A stretch of DNA of 64,000 bases from Thermoplasmatales archaeon (lineage in GTDB: Archaea; Thermoplasmatota; Thermoplasmata; Thermoplasmatales; Thermoplasmataceae), in NCBI GenBank assembly GCA_016806715.1, contig CP060531.1:1597966-1661965 (forward strand), given 5' to 3'. Made by a program: the position numbers and the translations under genes. This document shows, piece by piece, positions 8,737 through 17,713 of the stretch. The notes beneath the pieces are model-generated. The model searched no databases. It was not told where the DNA came from and worked only from the letters and a program-made list of their open reading frames with translations. How positions within the stretch are numbered: position 1 is the first letter of the stretch; the number at the start of each line of letters is the position of its first letter.

Positions 8737-9112
8737 GATAGACCTCGCTTGTGTCCCTGATGGAAAGCATCGTGGCTTTGATTGAGGGAGTCTGTTGGGA
8801 AATGGTCGGACTATCCATAGTGAGGGTAAAAGCCTCGGATAGGTGGATGACCGCTTATTTAGATCCCTCGATAAAGATGAGGCCATTAAGGAAGGGTTAA
8901 AGAGCATCAATCCATTGATGCCTATAAAACGGGATCCCTCTTAACATAGGTGGGACACTATTCTAAACCTTAACAACGTAAATTTTAGGGAATAGATTTT
9001 ACAGTTACCTTCATTTATCTGTTTTTTCCTGCATCCTGCAACACAAAGTTTTATTATTGACTAACCCCCACTGCGATTAATGGAAGACTGGGTCAGGAAA
9101 ATAGTGGAGAAT
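8737..9112. other. Right flank of the IS110 remnant
   Basis: No gene. The first 220 bases are probably the non-coding end of the IS110 element; a small perfect stem ATCAAT/ATTGAT lies near 8907-8920. The rest is spacer before the cysteine synthase end. Exact element boundary not visible. Confidence 0.3.
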
Positions 9113-10066
9113 TTAAGGGAAAAGATCCGTAGAGAGATACTTTAAACCGGAATCTGGGAGTATTGTAACTACGTAACTGCCTTTCTCTAGAAATTCGGCA
9201 GCTTTTATTGAGGCTGCAACGTTGGCGCCACTTGAAAAACCTGCAAAGATACCTTCCTTACCGGCTAGATTCCTTGCTGCTTCCATCGCGTCCTTGTCTG
9301 AAACTGTTAGGTAACCATCCACCAAGCTTTCATCCCAGAATGGGGGCTTGAATGCATATCCACCACCTTGTATTCTATGTCTTGTCGACACAATTTCTTT
9401 CCCTGCAAGATAGGGTGCAGTCTCAGGTTCGACGACGAAACATTTGACATTTAAATTATGAAGTTTTAGGGCACGCGACGTTCCAACAAATGTCCCTCCA
9501 GAACCTACATAAGAAACAAAAGCATCGACATTACCTTCAGACTGAAACCAGATCTCCTGTCCGGTGGTTTCTTCATGAGCTTTTGCACAATCCGGGTTAT
9601 GGAATTGATCCGGCCTATAGGCTTTGAGTTTCTTGATAAGCTCCTTTGTTTTAACCTCCACTAGCTCAAGGTCTTCTCCAGATACGAATCCAGGTTTACC
9701 CCCAGGCGCCTGTGGCACTAGAACCACTTCAGCCCCAAGAGCAGTGAGCATCCGTCTTCTCTCAGTGGAATTTCCTTCGGACATTACTGCAATGAATTTG
9801 TAACCCTTAACAGCACAAACAATTGCCAACCCCGTACCCATATTTCCGCTGGTTCTCTCAATAACAGTTCCTCCAGGCTTGATCTTGCCCAATTTTTCGG
9901 CCTGCTCAATGAACCTGATGGCCACCCTGTCTTTAATGCTAAGACCAGGATTGAAATATTCTATCTTTGCGTATACGTTGAGTCCTGATTCTCTAGATAC
10001 ACTAGAAAGTTTCACAAGTGGTGTATTGCCTACTGCACCTAGGATGCTATTGAAAGCTTTTTCCAT
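9113..10066 (-). CDS. cysK: Cysteine synthase / PLP beta-family sulfhydrylase
   Basis: A 317-residue fold-type II PLP enzyme, expected to make cysteine (or cystathionine-type thioethers) by beta-replacement on O-acetylserine, O-phosphoserine or serine. Visible: NTPLVKL at 14-20, the PLP lysine Lys45 in GLSIKDR, the substrate loop IERTSGNMG near 75-83, the phosphate-binding region GSGGTFVG around 178-185, and SSGAN near 270. Length is standard for CysK/CysM. The start at 10066 is set by a TATA box at 10086-10095; an upstream in-frame extension to 10180 runs into an insertion sequence and is rejected. Which sulfur acceptor substrate is used cannot be told from sequence. A dead copy lies at 5142-6101. 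Confidence 0.88.
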   Translation of the reverse strand: MEKAFNSILGAVGNTPLVKLSSVSRESGLNVYAKIEYFNPGLSIKDRVAIRFIEQAEKLGKIKPGGTVIERTSGNMGTGLAIVCAVKGYKFIAVMSEGNSTERRRMLTALGAEVVLVPQAPGGKPGFVSGEDLELVEVKTKELIKKLKAYRPDQFHNPDCAKAHEETTGQEIWFQSEGNVDAFVSYVGSGGTFVGTSRALKLHNLNVKCFVVEPETAPYLAGKEIVSTRHRIQGGGYAFKPPFWDESLVDGYLTVSDKDAMEAARNLAGKEGIFAGFSSGANVAASIKAAEFLEKGSYVVTILPDSGLKYLSTDLFP

Positions 10067-10085
10067 AAAAAAAGATTTGTAAAAA

Positions 10086-10095
10086 ATATAAAAAG
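10086..10095 (-). promoter_or_regulatory. TATA box of cysK
   Basis: TTTTTATATT on the minus strand with BRE-like AAACC upstream, 20-29 bases before ATG 10066. The end of an insertion sequence lies only about 15 bases further upstream (10110). Confidence 0.55.
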
Positions 10096-10109
10096 GTTTC
10101 GGTGTGATG

Positions 10110-10553
10110 AACTGTGTTGCATAACCCATGCAATAATTCTTCTTGAAAATATGATGGGTGTTGTCTGTGCAAAACAACAACCCAATTGTTCATGGAAAGG
10201 AGGATAATAAAAGGATATGGTCCCTCTACAACGAATCGCTTGTCAGACGCATGAAGGATATCCTCGATCTCAGAGATATCAGGAATTACAGGCATGATCT
10301 CGGGAAACAGAACAGGAAGAAGAACGGAAGGCATATATTCTTCCGGATAAGATTATTGAGATCCTGGCACGAATAAGGGCAGTGTTCAATGCTTCCTTCA
10401 GATCCCTGGAATCTTACATGAGAATATTGCAGGAGATTCTCGGAATCCCGGGGATCTCTTACTCATCAATATTTCGAAGAATAAGAAAGATCAAAGTACC
10501 CGATATTATGAATGCATCTTCCTCCGTTGCAGTAGATTCAACAGACTTCAAGG
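10110..10553 (+). mobile_element. Truncated IS5-like element
   Basis: Starts with the same terminal sequence (AACTGTGTTGCATAAC) as the right end of the element at 13337-14315 and follows it closely through the N-terminal half of the transposase. A one-base difference near 10331 shifts the frame after NRKKNG, and homology stops at about 10553 just after AVDSTDFK, so the rest of the catalytic domain and the other end are missing. Dead fragment. Confidence 0.85.
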
Positions 10554-10836
10554 ACACTTTCAGGCACTGTCTTGTGCCTGTTCCCGTTGTTCGGGGCCAT
10601 GGCCTGCCTATCTTTTGTGACACCCCGCAACCTGTCCTGAAACTCCACCTAACCCATAACTTGACAATACATGTATCTTTATAAACGCGTGTTCCGGAGT
10701 GTATTTCTGGCCATCGGATCAGTATATATACTCACCGGCCAGCTGGTCGTCAAAACTTGACAATATCCCCAATAATGTCAATGCAAAAAATGAGGGAGGG
10801 GGGTAACTTGTCAACCTTTCTGGTGAAGATATCGTC
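10554..10836. other. Unexplained spacer with a direct repeat
   Basis: No gene. It holds a 12-base direct repeat AACTTGACAATA at 10658-10669 and 10754-10765, and a related TAACTTGTCAA near 10805. Between them is an AT box (about 10722-10728). Confidence 0.3.
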
Positions 10837-11766
10837 TCACTCGATTTCGATATTAAATGTCCTCTTTTTGATAATTATTCTGAAATCCGCCTTGTATTCT
10901 TCAGGCATCTCCGGGAAGGGTAGTCGATCGTAAAGAAGCCCGTCCGTGATATACGCAGAGTTCTCTTTTTGCCGAGTAATGTAGTCCTGCTTCAGCTTCG
11001 TAGATTGCCCACCGATATCCCTACGCTTTATTGTCCCTCTCATATAGATAGTCCAAGGGAATATATCCCCCAGCTTACTGTCCAGTTGACCAAAATCCTC
11101 GTCTCCTAGGATACAGTTTATAAGATTACTTGAAAAATATGAAGCCGCATCCTTGAACTTCCGATGCACTTTCACATCCATACTGTATGAAGAATATAGT
11201 TCTGACGCTTTGTCTATCGCCAGATGAGCCCAGTAGCTTGTCTTCCTTGTGTTAAGAGCGTCACCAAGTTCAGCATAGAACTCAGCTTCTTGTTTATATC
11301 CTGATATTCCTGGAAATAGGATACATACAACCTTCCCTACCGTAAGGTGGTCAACAATATCTTGAGATGTCCGATAGATAAAATAATCTATGCCCTCCTT
11401 CTCAAGATCATCCACCGTAATCTCTTCCTTGGTGTCCTTGTCTAACACCTTAACGAGCGTGAAATCCCCTCCCCACGGAACAGCGAGGATTCCTATGCCC
11501 ATCTTGAAAAATTCAAGGTATAGGTCATGTTCTCGAGCACGCCAGATGCAAGCTTGTTTTTCCCGATCATCCCCGTAGATGTCTTTCCCCTTGCATGCAA
11601 GGTATGTCAGGTATTTCAGAAGAGATGCCCTGCCACCCCATAGCCCCAACAGTATAGCATTGTGCCCGCTCTGCCCATCGTCCAGCTTGAAGAACTCTGA
11701 AAGTACAAAATCACGCTCTCCTGACATATCTGTATAATTCAGTAATAGGTAAAAAGGATGTTGCAT
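10837..11766 (-). CDS. Hypothetical protein, unknown family (309 aa)
   Basis: I do not recognise this protein. It is soluble by composition, with no signal peptide or clear membrane helix, rich in charged residues and with mixed alpha/beta pattern. Notable segments are YGDDREKQACIWRAREHD, a GIGILAVPWGGDF strand-turn, and a C-terminal beta-rich tail. I prefer the ATG at 11766 because AGGTGA precedes it, though very close; the frame is open to 11871. It lies alone in the IS-rich island between two IS5-like copies, so it may be an accessory or transferred gene, perhaps once carried by mobile DNA. No operon partner remains. Confidence 0.55.
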   Translation of the reverse strand: MQHPFYLLLNYTDMSGERDFVLSEFFKLDDGQSGHNAILLGLWGGRASLLKYLTYLACKGKDIYGDDREKQACIWRAREHDLYLEFFKMGIGILAVPWGGDFTLVKVLDKDTKEEITVDDLEKEGIDYFIYRTSQDIVDHLTVGKVVCILFPGISGYKQEAEFYAELGDALNTRKTSYWAHLAIDKASELYSSYSMDVKVHRKFKDAASYFSSNLINCILGDEDFGQLDSKLGDIFPWTIYMRGTIKRRDIGGQSTKLKQDYITRQKENSAYITDGLLYDRLPFPEMPEEYKADFRIIIKKRTFNIEIE

Positions 11767-11871
11767 CTCACCTGAAAGTTGGTGTCTCCTTTCCTGATTC
11801 CGTAAATCTTCGCAAGCAATATGTCGTCCAAGGCATGCTATATTTATGAGCATGATCAGGGACGAAATCAT

Positions 11872-12555
11872 GGGATGGGTTCAGGAAGACCATACCCGAA
11901 CTCTGATGGGAGGTCCCCACACCATCGGTCTAAGGAGCAGTAAGCCCGTAGTTGCAACCAGCGGGAAGTCTTAAACGTCCGGAAAGAGGTGATGGGCCAT
12001 TCTGCCTTCACCTTTGGATCTCTAAAATTGATCACTTTAGATTCGTGTAATTATATATCCATGTATATATCCATAAGAGAAAGAGAAGTCGGACGAACGA
12101 AAGGTGGTCGAGCCTTTTTTCCAGGCAAGGTCAAAGGTGTAATGATGTCCGTCTCTTTTTGATGCCCTTAAATCGGTCATAAACTAACGGCAAATAAAAT
12201 AATTTGAGGTTTATCCTGCTGTTTATGGGGTTCGACGACATTCACCTCGGGGTAACCAAAATCAAGAGTAAGAGTTAATCCGATTTTGTGTTAGTCCCAC
12301 GTTTGGTACCACAAATTTCGGAAAAAATGGTGGACAACCACAACCGTTCAGGTAATTTTTCTTTAAACTGAACCAAAAACGACAAACAGGTCAAACAAAT
12401 CTCTTTGTTCTTTTAGTTCCTGTTTTTGCATGCGATCGCACATATACACGTGGGCGTATGGTAATTATATGTAGTATGGAAAGGAAGGCTGGAAATGAGT
12501 AAAAATCGACAGGTGCATTTATTGGGTAAATTGTGGGACTACCACACTTCTGTGC
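11872..12555. other. Non-coding, possible TnpB tail remnant
   Basis: No intact gene. The plus strand at about 11872-11973 can be read as the end of a protein (ending ATSGKS and TAA) preceded by a Gly-Gly-Pro-His pattern, reminiscent of IS605-type TnpB C-termini, but this is weak. AT-rich repeats with ATATATCC occur at 12045-12068. The remainder is featureless. Confidence 0.25.
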
Positions 12556-12908
12556 CTAAAACTCTCCGAAGTCATACTGAATAGGGGGATGGTAGACGCC
12601 AACGAACTTTTTGATGGGGTCTGGTATCTCTACCTTCTCTCCGCACCTTGGACACTTGACTTTATTCCATGATGGCTTGGCATAGTCCCAGGTGTACTGG
12701 CATTTGGGGCAGAATAGTTTGACCCCGAACTCCTTGTGCACACAACCTCAGCGTCAGTCTTCTTTGCAGATACGGGAGGTGGGGGCAACTTCCTTTGCCA
12801 GTTCACCAGCCTGTTCATATTGACCCCCGGAATGTCTGCTCTTCCCTTCGAAGATTCCTCTCGATTCTGTTGAGTTCCCACCACTGCCCTCGTTTGACTG
12901 ACATGCAC
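12556..12908 (-). pseudogene. Probable frameshifted zinc-ribbon protein
   Basis: The last 61 codons (12556-12741) encode a classical zinc ribbon: CPKCQYTW and CPRCGEKVEIPDP, with two CxxC knuckles 17 residues apart, followed by a short tail ending YDFGEF. The ribbon frame opens just after a stop with a weak GTG, whereas a basic helical region in the neighbouring frame (12745-12908 and further up) runs straight into it; one small indel near 12742 would join them. I therefore read a decayed gene with C-terminal zinc ribbon, but a standalone 61-residue zinc-ribbon protein remains possible. Confidence 0.4.
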
Positions 12909-13327
12909 ATCCTTGAGCCTTATCTCTTTTCTTTCCTCATAGACCCTTGTGACGCGTCGAAACCGCCTGTAATCGGGACTGTTTTCTTTTCATCGCCTTT
13001 CCTCAAGGTCCTCAGAAGCGTTCTCTTCGTTTTTCCTTCATCTTCCTTTTAGTGCAATTTTTCCCAATTTTTTGGTACTACTGTACCGATATGTCCAAAT
13101 AATTACTCCACAGGTGAGATAATCACCGTCAGTGATCATGCGTAACCTCATTTCGCGCTCTGCCTTGTTGACAGGAACCCTTTCCCCAGATCCCTTTGGC
13201 CGGAAAGCTTCTCTGTCAGAGGGATATTATTCTATTCGTCATCAATTTCCCTAGTGATGAGTGCGTTATCATTTGATGCGTACTTTTATCCTACATAGTG
13301 ATAAGATAGTGAGTTTATAAACGTTTG

Positions 13328-13336
13328 CAAAAAGAG
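13328..13336. repeat. Target site duplication, left copy
   Basis: CAAAAAGAG directly outside the left terminal repeat of the IS at 13337-14315; identical to 14316-14324. Confidence 0.85.
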
Positions 13337-14315
13337 AACTGTGTTGCATAACTACCCATATGTCCTTGTATTTTCCCTCATCATGTTGTAATAGAGCACC
13401 TTCAGTCCCACTTCCTGGATCATGTAATCCGTTCTTCTTGCCCTTATTATCTCGCCCATTACTCTCTTGAGACCCGAGAAATATATCTCCACAGTCCATC
13501 TCCTTCCATATTCATGGATATTTTTCTACTGATCCTCTCCCAGCTTCCTGATCTCCCTTGCTGTCTTTCCTCTCAGGGGAGATGTTCTTGATAATGTGCT
13601 GAAGTTCTTTCTCAGGGGAATAATGGCCTCGCTGCCATTATTCCTCAAAATATTGAATATCTTCCTGGAATCATATGCCTTGTCTGCAAATACCCTCTGT
13701 TCTGATCCAGTTATGAGCCTGGTGAATTGAGTGGCATCATGGCTGTGCTCCATTGTGATGGAGATGCGCGATGCCATGATCCTTTCTGTGTCTGCAGAGA
13801 CATGAAGCTTGATCCACCCCTTCCTCTTCTTTGCCCATTTGTTGGACAGCCAGTCTCCCCTAATTGTTGTCTTGAAGCCTGTTGAATCTACTGCAACGGA
13901 GGAGGATGGATTCATAATCTCAGGCACTTTGATCTTTCTTATTCTTCGAAATATGGATGAGTAAGAGATTCCCGGTATTCCGAGAATCTCCTGGAATATC
14001 CTCATGTAAGATTCCAGTGACCTGAAGGAAGCGTTGAACACTGCCCTTATTCGTGCCAGGATCTCAATGATCTTATCCGGAATAATATACGGCCTTCCGT
14101 TCTTCTTCCTGTTCTGTTTCCCGAGATCATGCCTGTAATTCCTTATATCCCTGAGATCAAGGATATCCTTCATGCGTCTGACAAGCGATTCGTTGTAGAG
14201 GGACCATATCCTTTTATTATCTCTCTTTCCATTAACAATTGGGTTGTTGTTTTGCACAGACAACACCCATCATATTTTCAAGAAGAATTATTGCATGGGT
14301 TATGCAACACAGTTC
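13337..14315 (-). mobile_element. IS5-like insertion sequence, complete ends
   Basis: A 979-bp element bounded by inverted terminal repeats beginning AACTGTGTTGCATAAC (13337 onward on plus, 14315 backward on minus) and flanked by perfect 9-bp direct repeats CAAAAAGAG. One transposase gene on the minus strand. A 9-bp duplication fits some IS5-family subgroups. The ends and duplications are intact, showing a fairly recent insertion, but the transposase has a stop codon. Confidence 0.9.
13352..14266 (-). pseudogene. IS5-family transposase with in-frame TAG
   Basis: DDE transposase. The N-terminal part is a helix-turn-helix-rich region (residues 1-110); the first catalytic Asp is in VAVDSTGF (about 129), the second in FADKAYDS (about 193). 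A TAG at 13526-13528 ends the long frame after GEDQ, but the same frame continues through YGRRWTVEIYFSGLKR, which carries the expected catalytic Glu, to a TAG at 13352. So a single nonsense codon removes the last 58 residues including the glutamate. Unless suppressed, the product is inactive. Confidence 0.85.
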
Positions 14316-14324
14316 AAAAAGAGA
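14316..14324. repeat. Target site duplication, right copy
   Basis: CAAAAAGAG, identical to 13328-13336. Confidence 0.85.
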
Positions 14325-14549
14325 GACTATCAAATTTTCGTCGACAGTCCGTGATATCAGTATGATGTCCTGAGCAGTTCTTCATCGGTCTTGAATCTCT
14401 TCTTCAGAATTTTCTTAATAACTCCCGTCTAATTTTCTGAACCTTCCTGTCCTCCCGCTCATGATTTTTCATGTTGTTATTACTCATGAACCCTTAAAAT
14501 ACGGCATTTGTAACAGAAAGCTTTACTCATGCCATCATGATCAATTATC

Positions 14550-15308
14550 ATGAACATCAAGAATTACGGTCTTAGGGAAAAGTATGAGGAACTTTCAAGA
14601 TTTGGGGACAGGCTTGCTGAAATGGAGAAACTTGTTGACTGGGAGGCATTCAGGACAATGCTTGCCGATCTCTATAACAATAACACTGAACTTGGAGGGA
14701 GACCAAACAACGATCCCGTACTCATGGTGAAGATACGCTTCTTCCAGTCCCTCTACAATCTGGTGGATGAGGCCGTGGAGAAGGAGATACAAGACAGGAT
14801 ATCGTTCATGAATTTTCTCAACTACCCTGATCGTGTTCCGGATTCACGGACCATATGGTTATTCAGGGAGAGACTGTCATTAACAGGGAAGGATAAGAAA
14901 ATCTGGTCCATGATCTGGAGACAGTTTGAATCCCGAAGCATAACAGTGAAGAAGGGTATGGTTCACGTCGTTGATCCAGATCATAGTTATGGCACTCGAA
15001 AAGACATACGGCCGAAAAAGGATGGCTCACGGGGACGTAGAAGACCTCTGCGCCTTCGTTCTTTCTTCGGCTATGACGGCTACGTTCTAGACAACACCCT
15101 GTCAGCACCAGAGAGAGATATTTTCTATAACCTCAAGGAGTTCGGATTTCTTGAGCCACACAGGGAGGAATTGAACATTTTCAGGGGAAGAACCTAGAGA
15201 GTCAACCAATGGGTGTACAAGAAGGAAAATAATCATAAGGAAGGTAATGCGCCAATTGTTGAGGAAGAGCCGGCAAACATATACGACGAGATATTCAAAG
15301 AGATGTAG
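14550..15308 (+). pseudogene. IS1182/IS5-type transposase, decayed
   Basis: The N-terminal 130 residues match the DUF772-type transposase start (NDPVLMVKIRFFQSLYNLVDEAVEKEI, ending PDSRTIWLFRERL). The catalytic region is short and garbled after FGYDGYV: only one candidate Asp (DPDHSYG) is visible, and the usual second Asp and Glu region is absent, indicating an internal deletion. A TAG at 15195-15197 is followed in the same frame by a 36-codon tail (NIYDEIFKEM at the end) that ends at 15308. A TATA-like box at about 14494 precedes the ATG. Inactive; its terminal repeats were not found. Confidence 0.78.
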
Positions 15309-15335
15309 AATCCTGCTTTACTGATTCTGACCAAA

Positions 15336-15887
15336 TTATTTGTTGTTCGAGCTCTCTTCTCTTCCCTCTTCTGAAAGTCTTATCCTGCGGCTCCTGAACC
15401 TTATCCTTATGCCGCGACCTTTTCTGCTGAAACGCCTTGAAAGCATCGTGATCAATGCGAGGTAAGAAAAGAGCAACGCCAGCATGAATGGTATTCCGGT
15501 CTGGACCCCGTAGGGGAAAACTGTAAAAGTTGTGCCGCCAATCACTTTGAGGTAGCTGTAATAGAAATTATAGTAGATCAGGAACGGAAGGCATGCTGCT
15601 GCAACTGCCAAGCCTGAACTGAGCATTGCTTTCAGCCTTTTGGGGTGATAAAAGGCGAGGCGAACCGACAAATCTGCACCAAACAGCAGGGCACCGGTCA
15701 CCAGAATTCCGGAATAAAGTCCAGAAGTGACGGTAGACCTTATCACCGTCCCGTTTGCATTTGACAACGGTATGCCTATATGGGTGTATGAAAGATATGC
15801 CCCCACCGCAAGCACCACAAGCTCAACTGAAAACGTTGCGGCAGTGCCGGAAACTCCACCCAGCCATTTCTTCAGCCCCATTTTCAT
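15336..15887 (-). CDS. Hypothetical membrane protein (183 aa)
   Basis: Four hydrophobic helices are visible at about residues 12-32, 52-72, 90-108 and 125-147, followed by an Arg/Lys-rich cytoplasmic tail with several RRF/SRR repeats and a polar end. I chose the ATG at 15887; the frame remains open to 15992 but that extension is polar and lacks a start signal. Family not recognised. It is co-directional with and about 100 bases downstream of the NYN-LOTUS gene, so both may be co-transcribed, but no functional link is visible. Confidence 0.65.
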   Translation of the reverse strand: MKMGLKKWLGGVSGTAATFSVELVVLAVGAYLSYTHIGIPLSNANGTVIRSTVTSGLYSGILVTGALLFGADLSVRLAFYHPKRLKAMLSSGLAVAAACLPFLIYYNFYYSYLKVIGGTTFTVFPYGVQTGIPFMLALLFSYLALITMLSRRFSRKGRGIRIRFRSRRIRLSEEGREESSNNK

Positions 15888-15988
15888 GTTACTAACAGTT
15901 CGGAGTATTAGAACTATTTGGAATAAGGAGGCTGTCAACGGAGAGTTGACAGCCTCGGAATTGACATTGTCCAAAAAGAGAGAATCAT

Positions 15989-17098
15989 TCACACTTTAAC
16001 CAGTTTATATACCATGTCTCCACCTGATCTTTCCCCCTGATAAACAAGAATTTCAGGATAATGTTCAACAAAGGCTCGCAAATCATCAAAGCCATATTTC
16101 TCAGGTAGAAATTTATGGTCCAGATCACGAAGTTGTAAACCCAGTTGTGAACCAAGCACTTTGCCATCGCTGTCTGCTGATTTCTTTGCCGCAAGGGTAA
16201 GAAGGTTTCTACCTTCACTCTCCTTATTGCTAAAGCTCTTTCTCAGTTCTTTCACAAATTTATTGGTCTCGTCAATTGTAAAAACAGTGTACTGGTACTG
16301 ATTTCCATAATCATCCGGAAGCATGGGAGTTTTCTTTTCAGTAACAACCAGTCCCAGCTGCACAAGAGTTGTAAAGATTTTTTTCCTCCCCAGATGATCG
16401 AGCTCCGGCAGCTCCATGGCCAGACTTTCCATAAGGAATACGCTAACCTTCACGCATCCGAATTTTTCTCTGTATTTATCGTAAGAATCCAGAGCTGCCA
16501 TGGCGGCTCGAGTCTCGAATTGATTCAGGCCATCAATTACTCGTTCATCAACACCTATCGTAGCGTTTTCACCTGAGTTTCCTGTCTCTGTAACGGGTTG
16601 AATATCGTCAGTCTTGGCGTAGGAATAGTTTCCTTCCCCGACAAGTTTTTTCAGGTCTCCTGACAAGCTTTTCTCGAAACCTACAAAGTGAAGGTTTTTT
16701 CCCTTCTCACGGATTCTGTTTGCAATTGGCATATAATCGCGATCCCCTGCAAAGATTACTATTGTGGCAATATCTTCCCTGGTAAGGATTATCTCCTGAG
16801 CTGCAAGAGAAAGTTCTATATCTGCGCTATTTTTATACTGTGTTGATAAAATATCCACTATTCTTATACCGAGTCTCTGCAATTCCCTCTTTGAATCCTG
16901 CATGGAGCTCCAGTCGGCAAAAGCTTGCCTTATTATGATCTCTCCATACCGCTTCTTCAGCTTTTCAAGCTGGTTCGCAATAAACGTTACAGCAGCTTCA
17001 CCAGCATCCTCATAGGGAAACTCGTAGATATTTGTCAGGGAATAATAGAAATTCTCAAAGTCTATCAACACTGCTGCAAAATCTTTTCTGGTATCCAT
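15989..17098 (-). CDS. NYN-domain PIN-like nuclease with C-terminal LOTUS/OST-HTH
   Basis: A 369-residue protein. Residues 5-160 form an NYN (PIN-like RNase) domain: AAVLIDFENFYYSL with the first metal-binding Asp, the middle NSADIELSLAAQE with acidic residues, and IFAGDRDYMPIANRIREKG, the signature second acidic cluster. After a linker come a helical/winged region (about 200-285) and a C-terminal OST-HTH/LOTUS module (about 310-369) ending in strands GGDMVYKL. Such proteins (LabA, Limkain-b1/MARF1) cleave or bind RNA. Start chosen at ATG 17098. All acidic residues needed for a PIN-like site seem present, so I expect an active RNase; target unknown. Confidence 0.85.
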   Translation of the reverse strand: MDTRKDFAAVLIDFENFYYSLTNIYEFPYEDAGEAAVTFIANQLEKLKKRYGEIIIRQAFADWSSMQDSKRELQRLGIRIVDILSTQYKNSADIELSLAAQEIILTREDIATIVIFAGDRDYMPIANRIREKGKNLHFVGFEKSLSGDLKKLVGEGNYSYAKTDDIQPVTETGNSGENATIGVDERVIDGLNQFETRAAMAALDSYDKYREKFGCVKVSVFLMESLAMELPELDHLGRKKIFTTLVQLGLVVTEKKTPMLPDDYGNQYQYTVFTIDETNKFVKELRKSFSNKESEGRNLLTLAAKKSADSDGKVLGSQLGLQLRDLDHKFLPEKYGFDDLRAFVEHYPEILVYQGERSGGDMVYKLVKV

Positions 17099-17256
17099 TA
17101 TATTGATAACTGTTTTGTGTATAACTTTGTTTCCAATCGGCACAAAGGTGATCATTATTGATCTTCAAGCTAACGGAACTATGTTTCAATGGTTGACCTG
17201 GTATATGCTTTTATCCAGTTCTGATTCCCATGAACTGGTTGGGGATACGTTCGTTC

Positions 17257-17283
17257 ACCCTCGGGGTAATTCCCCGTAAGGGT
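17257..17283. other. Strong hairpin in non-coding DNA
   Basis: Two nested perfect stems: outer ACCCT/AGGGT and inner CGGGG/CCCCG with a five-base loop. The preceding TTCGTTCAC (17250-17258) recurs at 17301-17309. It lies between the NYN gene promoter and a transposase relic; it may be an IS end or a small RNA. Confidence 0.4.
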
Positions 17284-17381
17284 GCATGCTTCCCCTTGTT
17301 TTCGTTCACTACCCGGATAACGTGCTCCAACGGTGAGAGTTCAGGGTCGGGATAATTCCACAAGCCTTCTATGCTCCCTTC

Positions 17382-17713
17382 TTGCAGGGTAATATGTTGA
17401 GGCGAAGAGTAGTCAATCTGTTCAGAGACCCACAGGTCAAGTTTTGCGTGGACTGCATCTCAGAAGCCACACTGTCATCGTCATACAAGCGTGGTCAAAA
17501 GAACTTTTTCATGACATATGCCCATGAAGGAAGGACGCACTGTTCACAAACATCATGGACATGGATGCAGAAAGCATAATCGATCTTTACAGGAAACGCA
17601 ATCGAATGGAACACTGCTTCAGGACAATAAGCATGGAAGATCTTGCAAAGCCGGAATTCAGCTTCGAAGTACCCATGAAACGGGAGCAGCTGCTTGAGAT
17701 GGGCTGGCAATGA
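17382..17713 (+). pseudogene. IS4/IS1634-type transposase relic
   Basis: Only the C-terminal end of a DDE transposase remains, in several frames. The last 45 codons (about 17570-17713) contain the Y-x2-R-x3-E-x6-K signature region as IDLYRKRNRMEHCFRTIS, with Tyr, Arg and Glu in register but serine where lysine is expected. Upstream the frame breaks repeatedly. No ends could be defined. Confidence 0.6.

Noticed and set aside
10067-10180. N-terminal extension of cysteine synthase
   Set aside because: The extra codons overlap the IS end and lie upstream of the TATA box, so cannot be translated from the cysK transcript.
11872-11973. End of a TnpB gene
   Set aside because: Only a vague resemblance at the C-terminus; no zinc finger or catalytic motif upstream, so not listed as a gene.
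13526-15197. Genetic-code change (TAG as an amino acid) as the explanation of interrupted genes
   Set aside because: Core genes such as spt4 and lhr use TAG as a true stop with the next gene starting at once; kept only as a low-weight finding.
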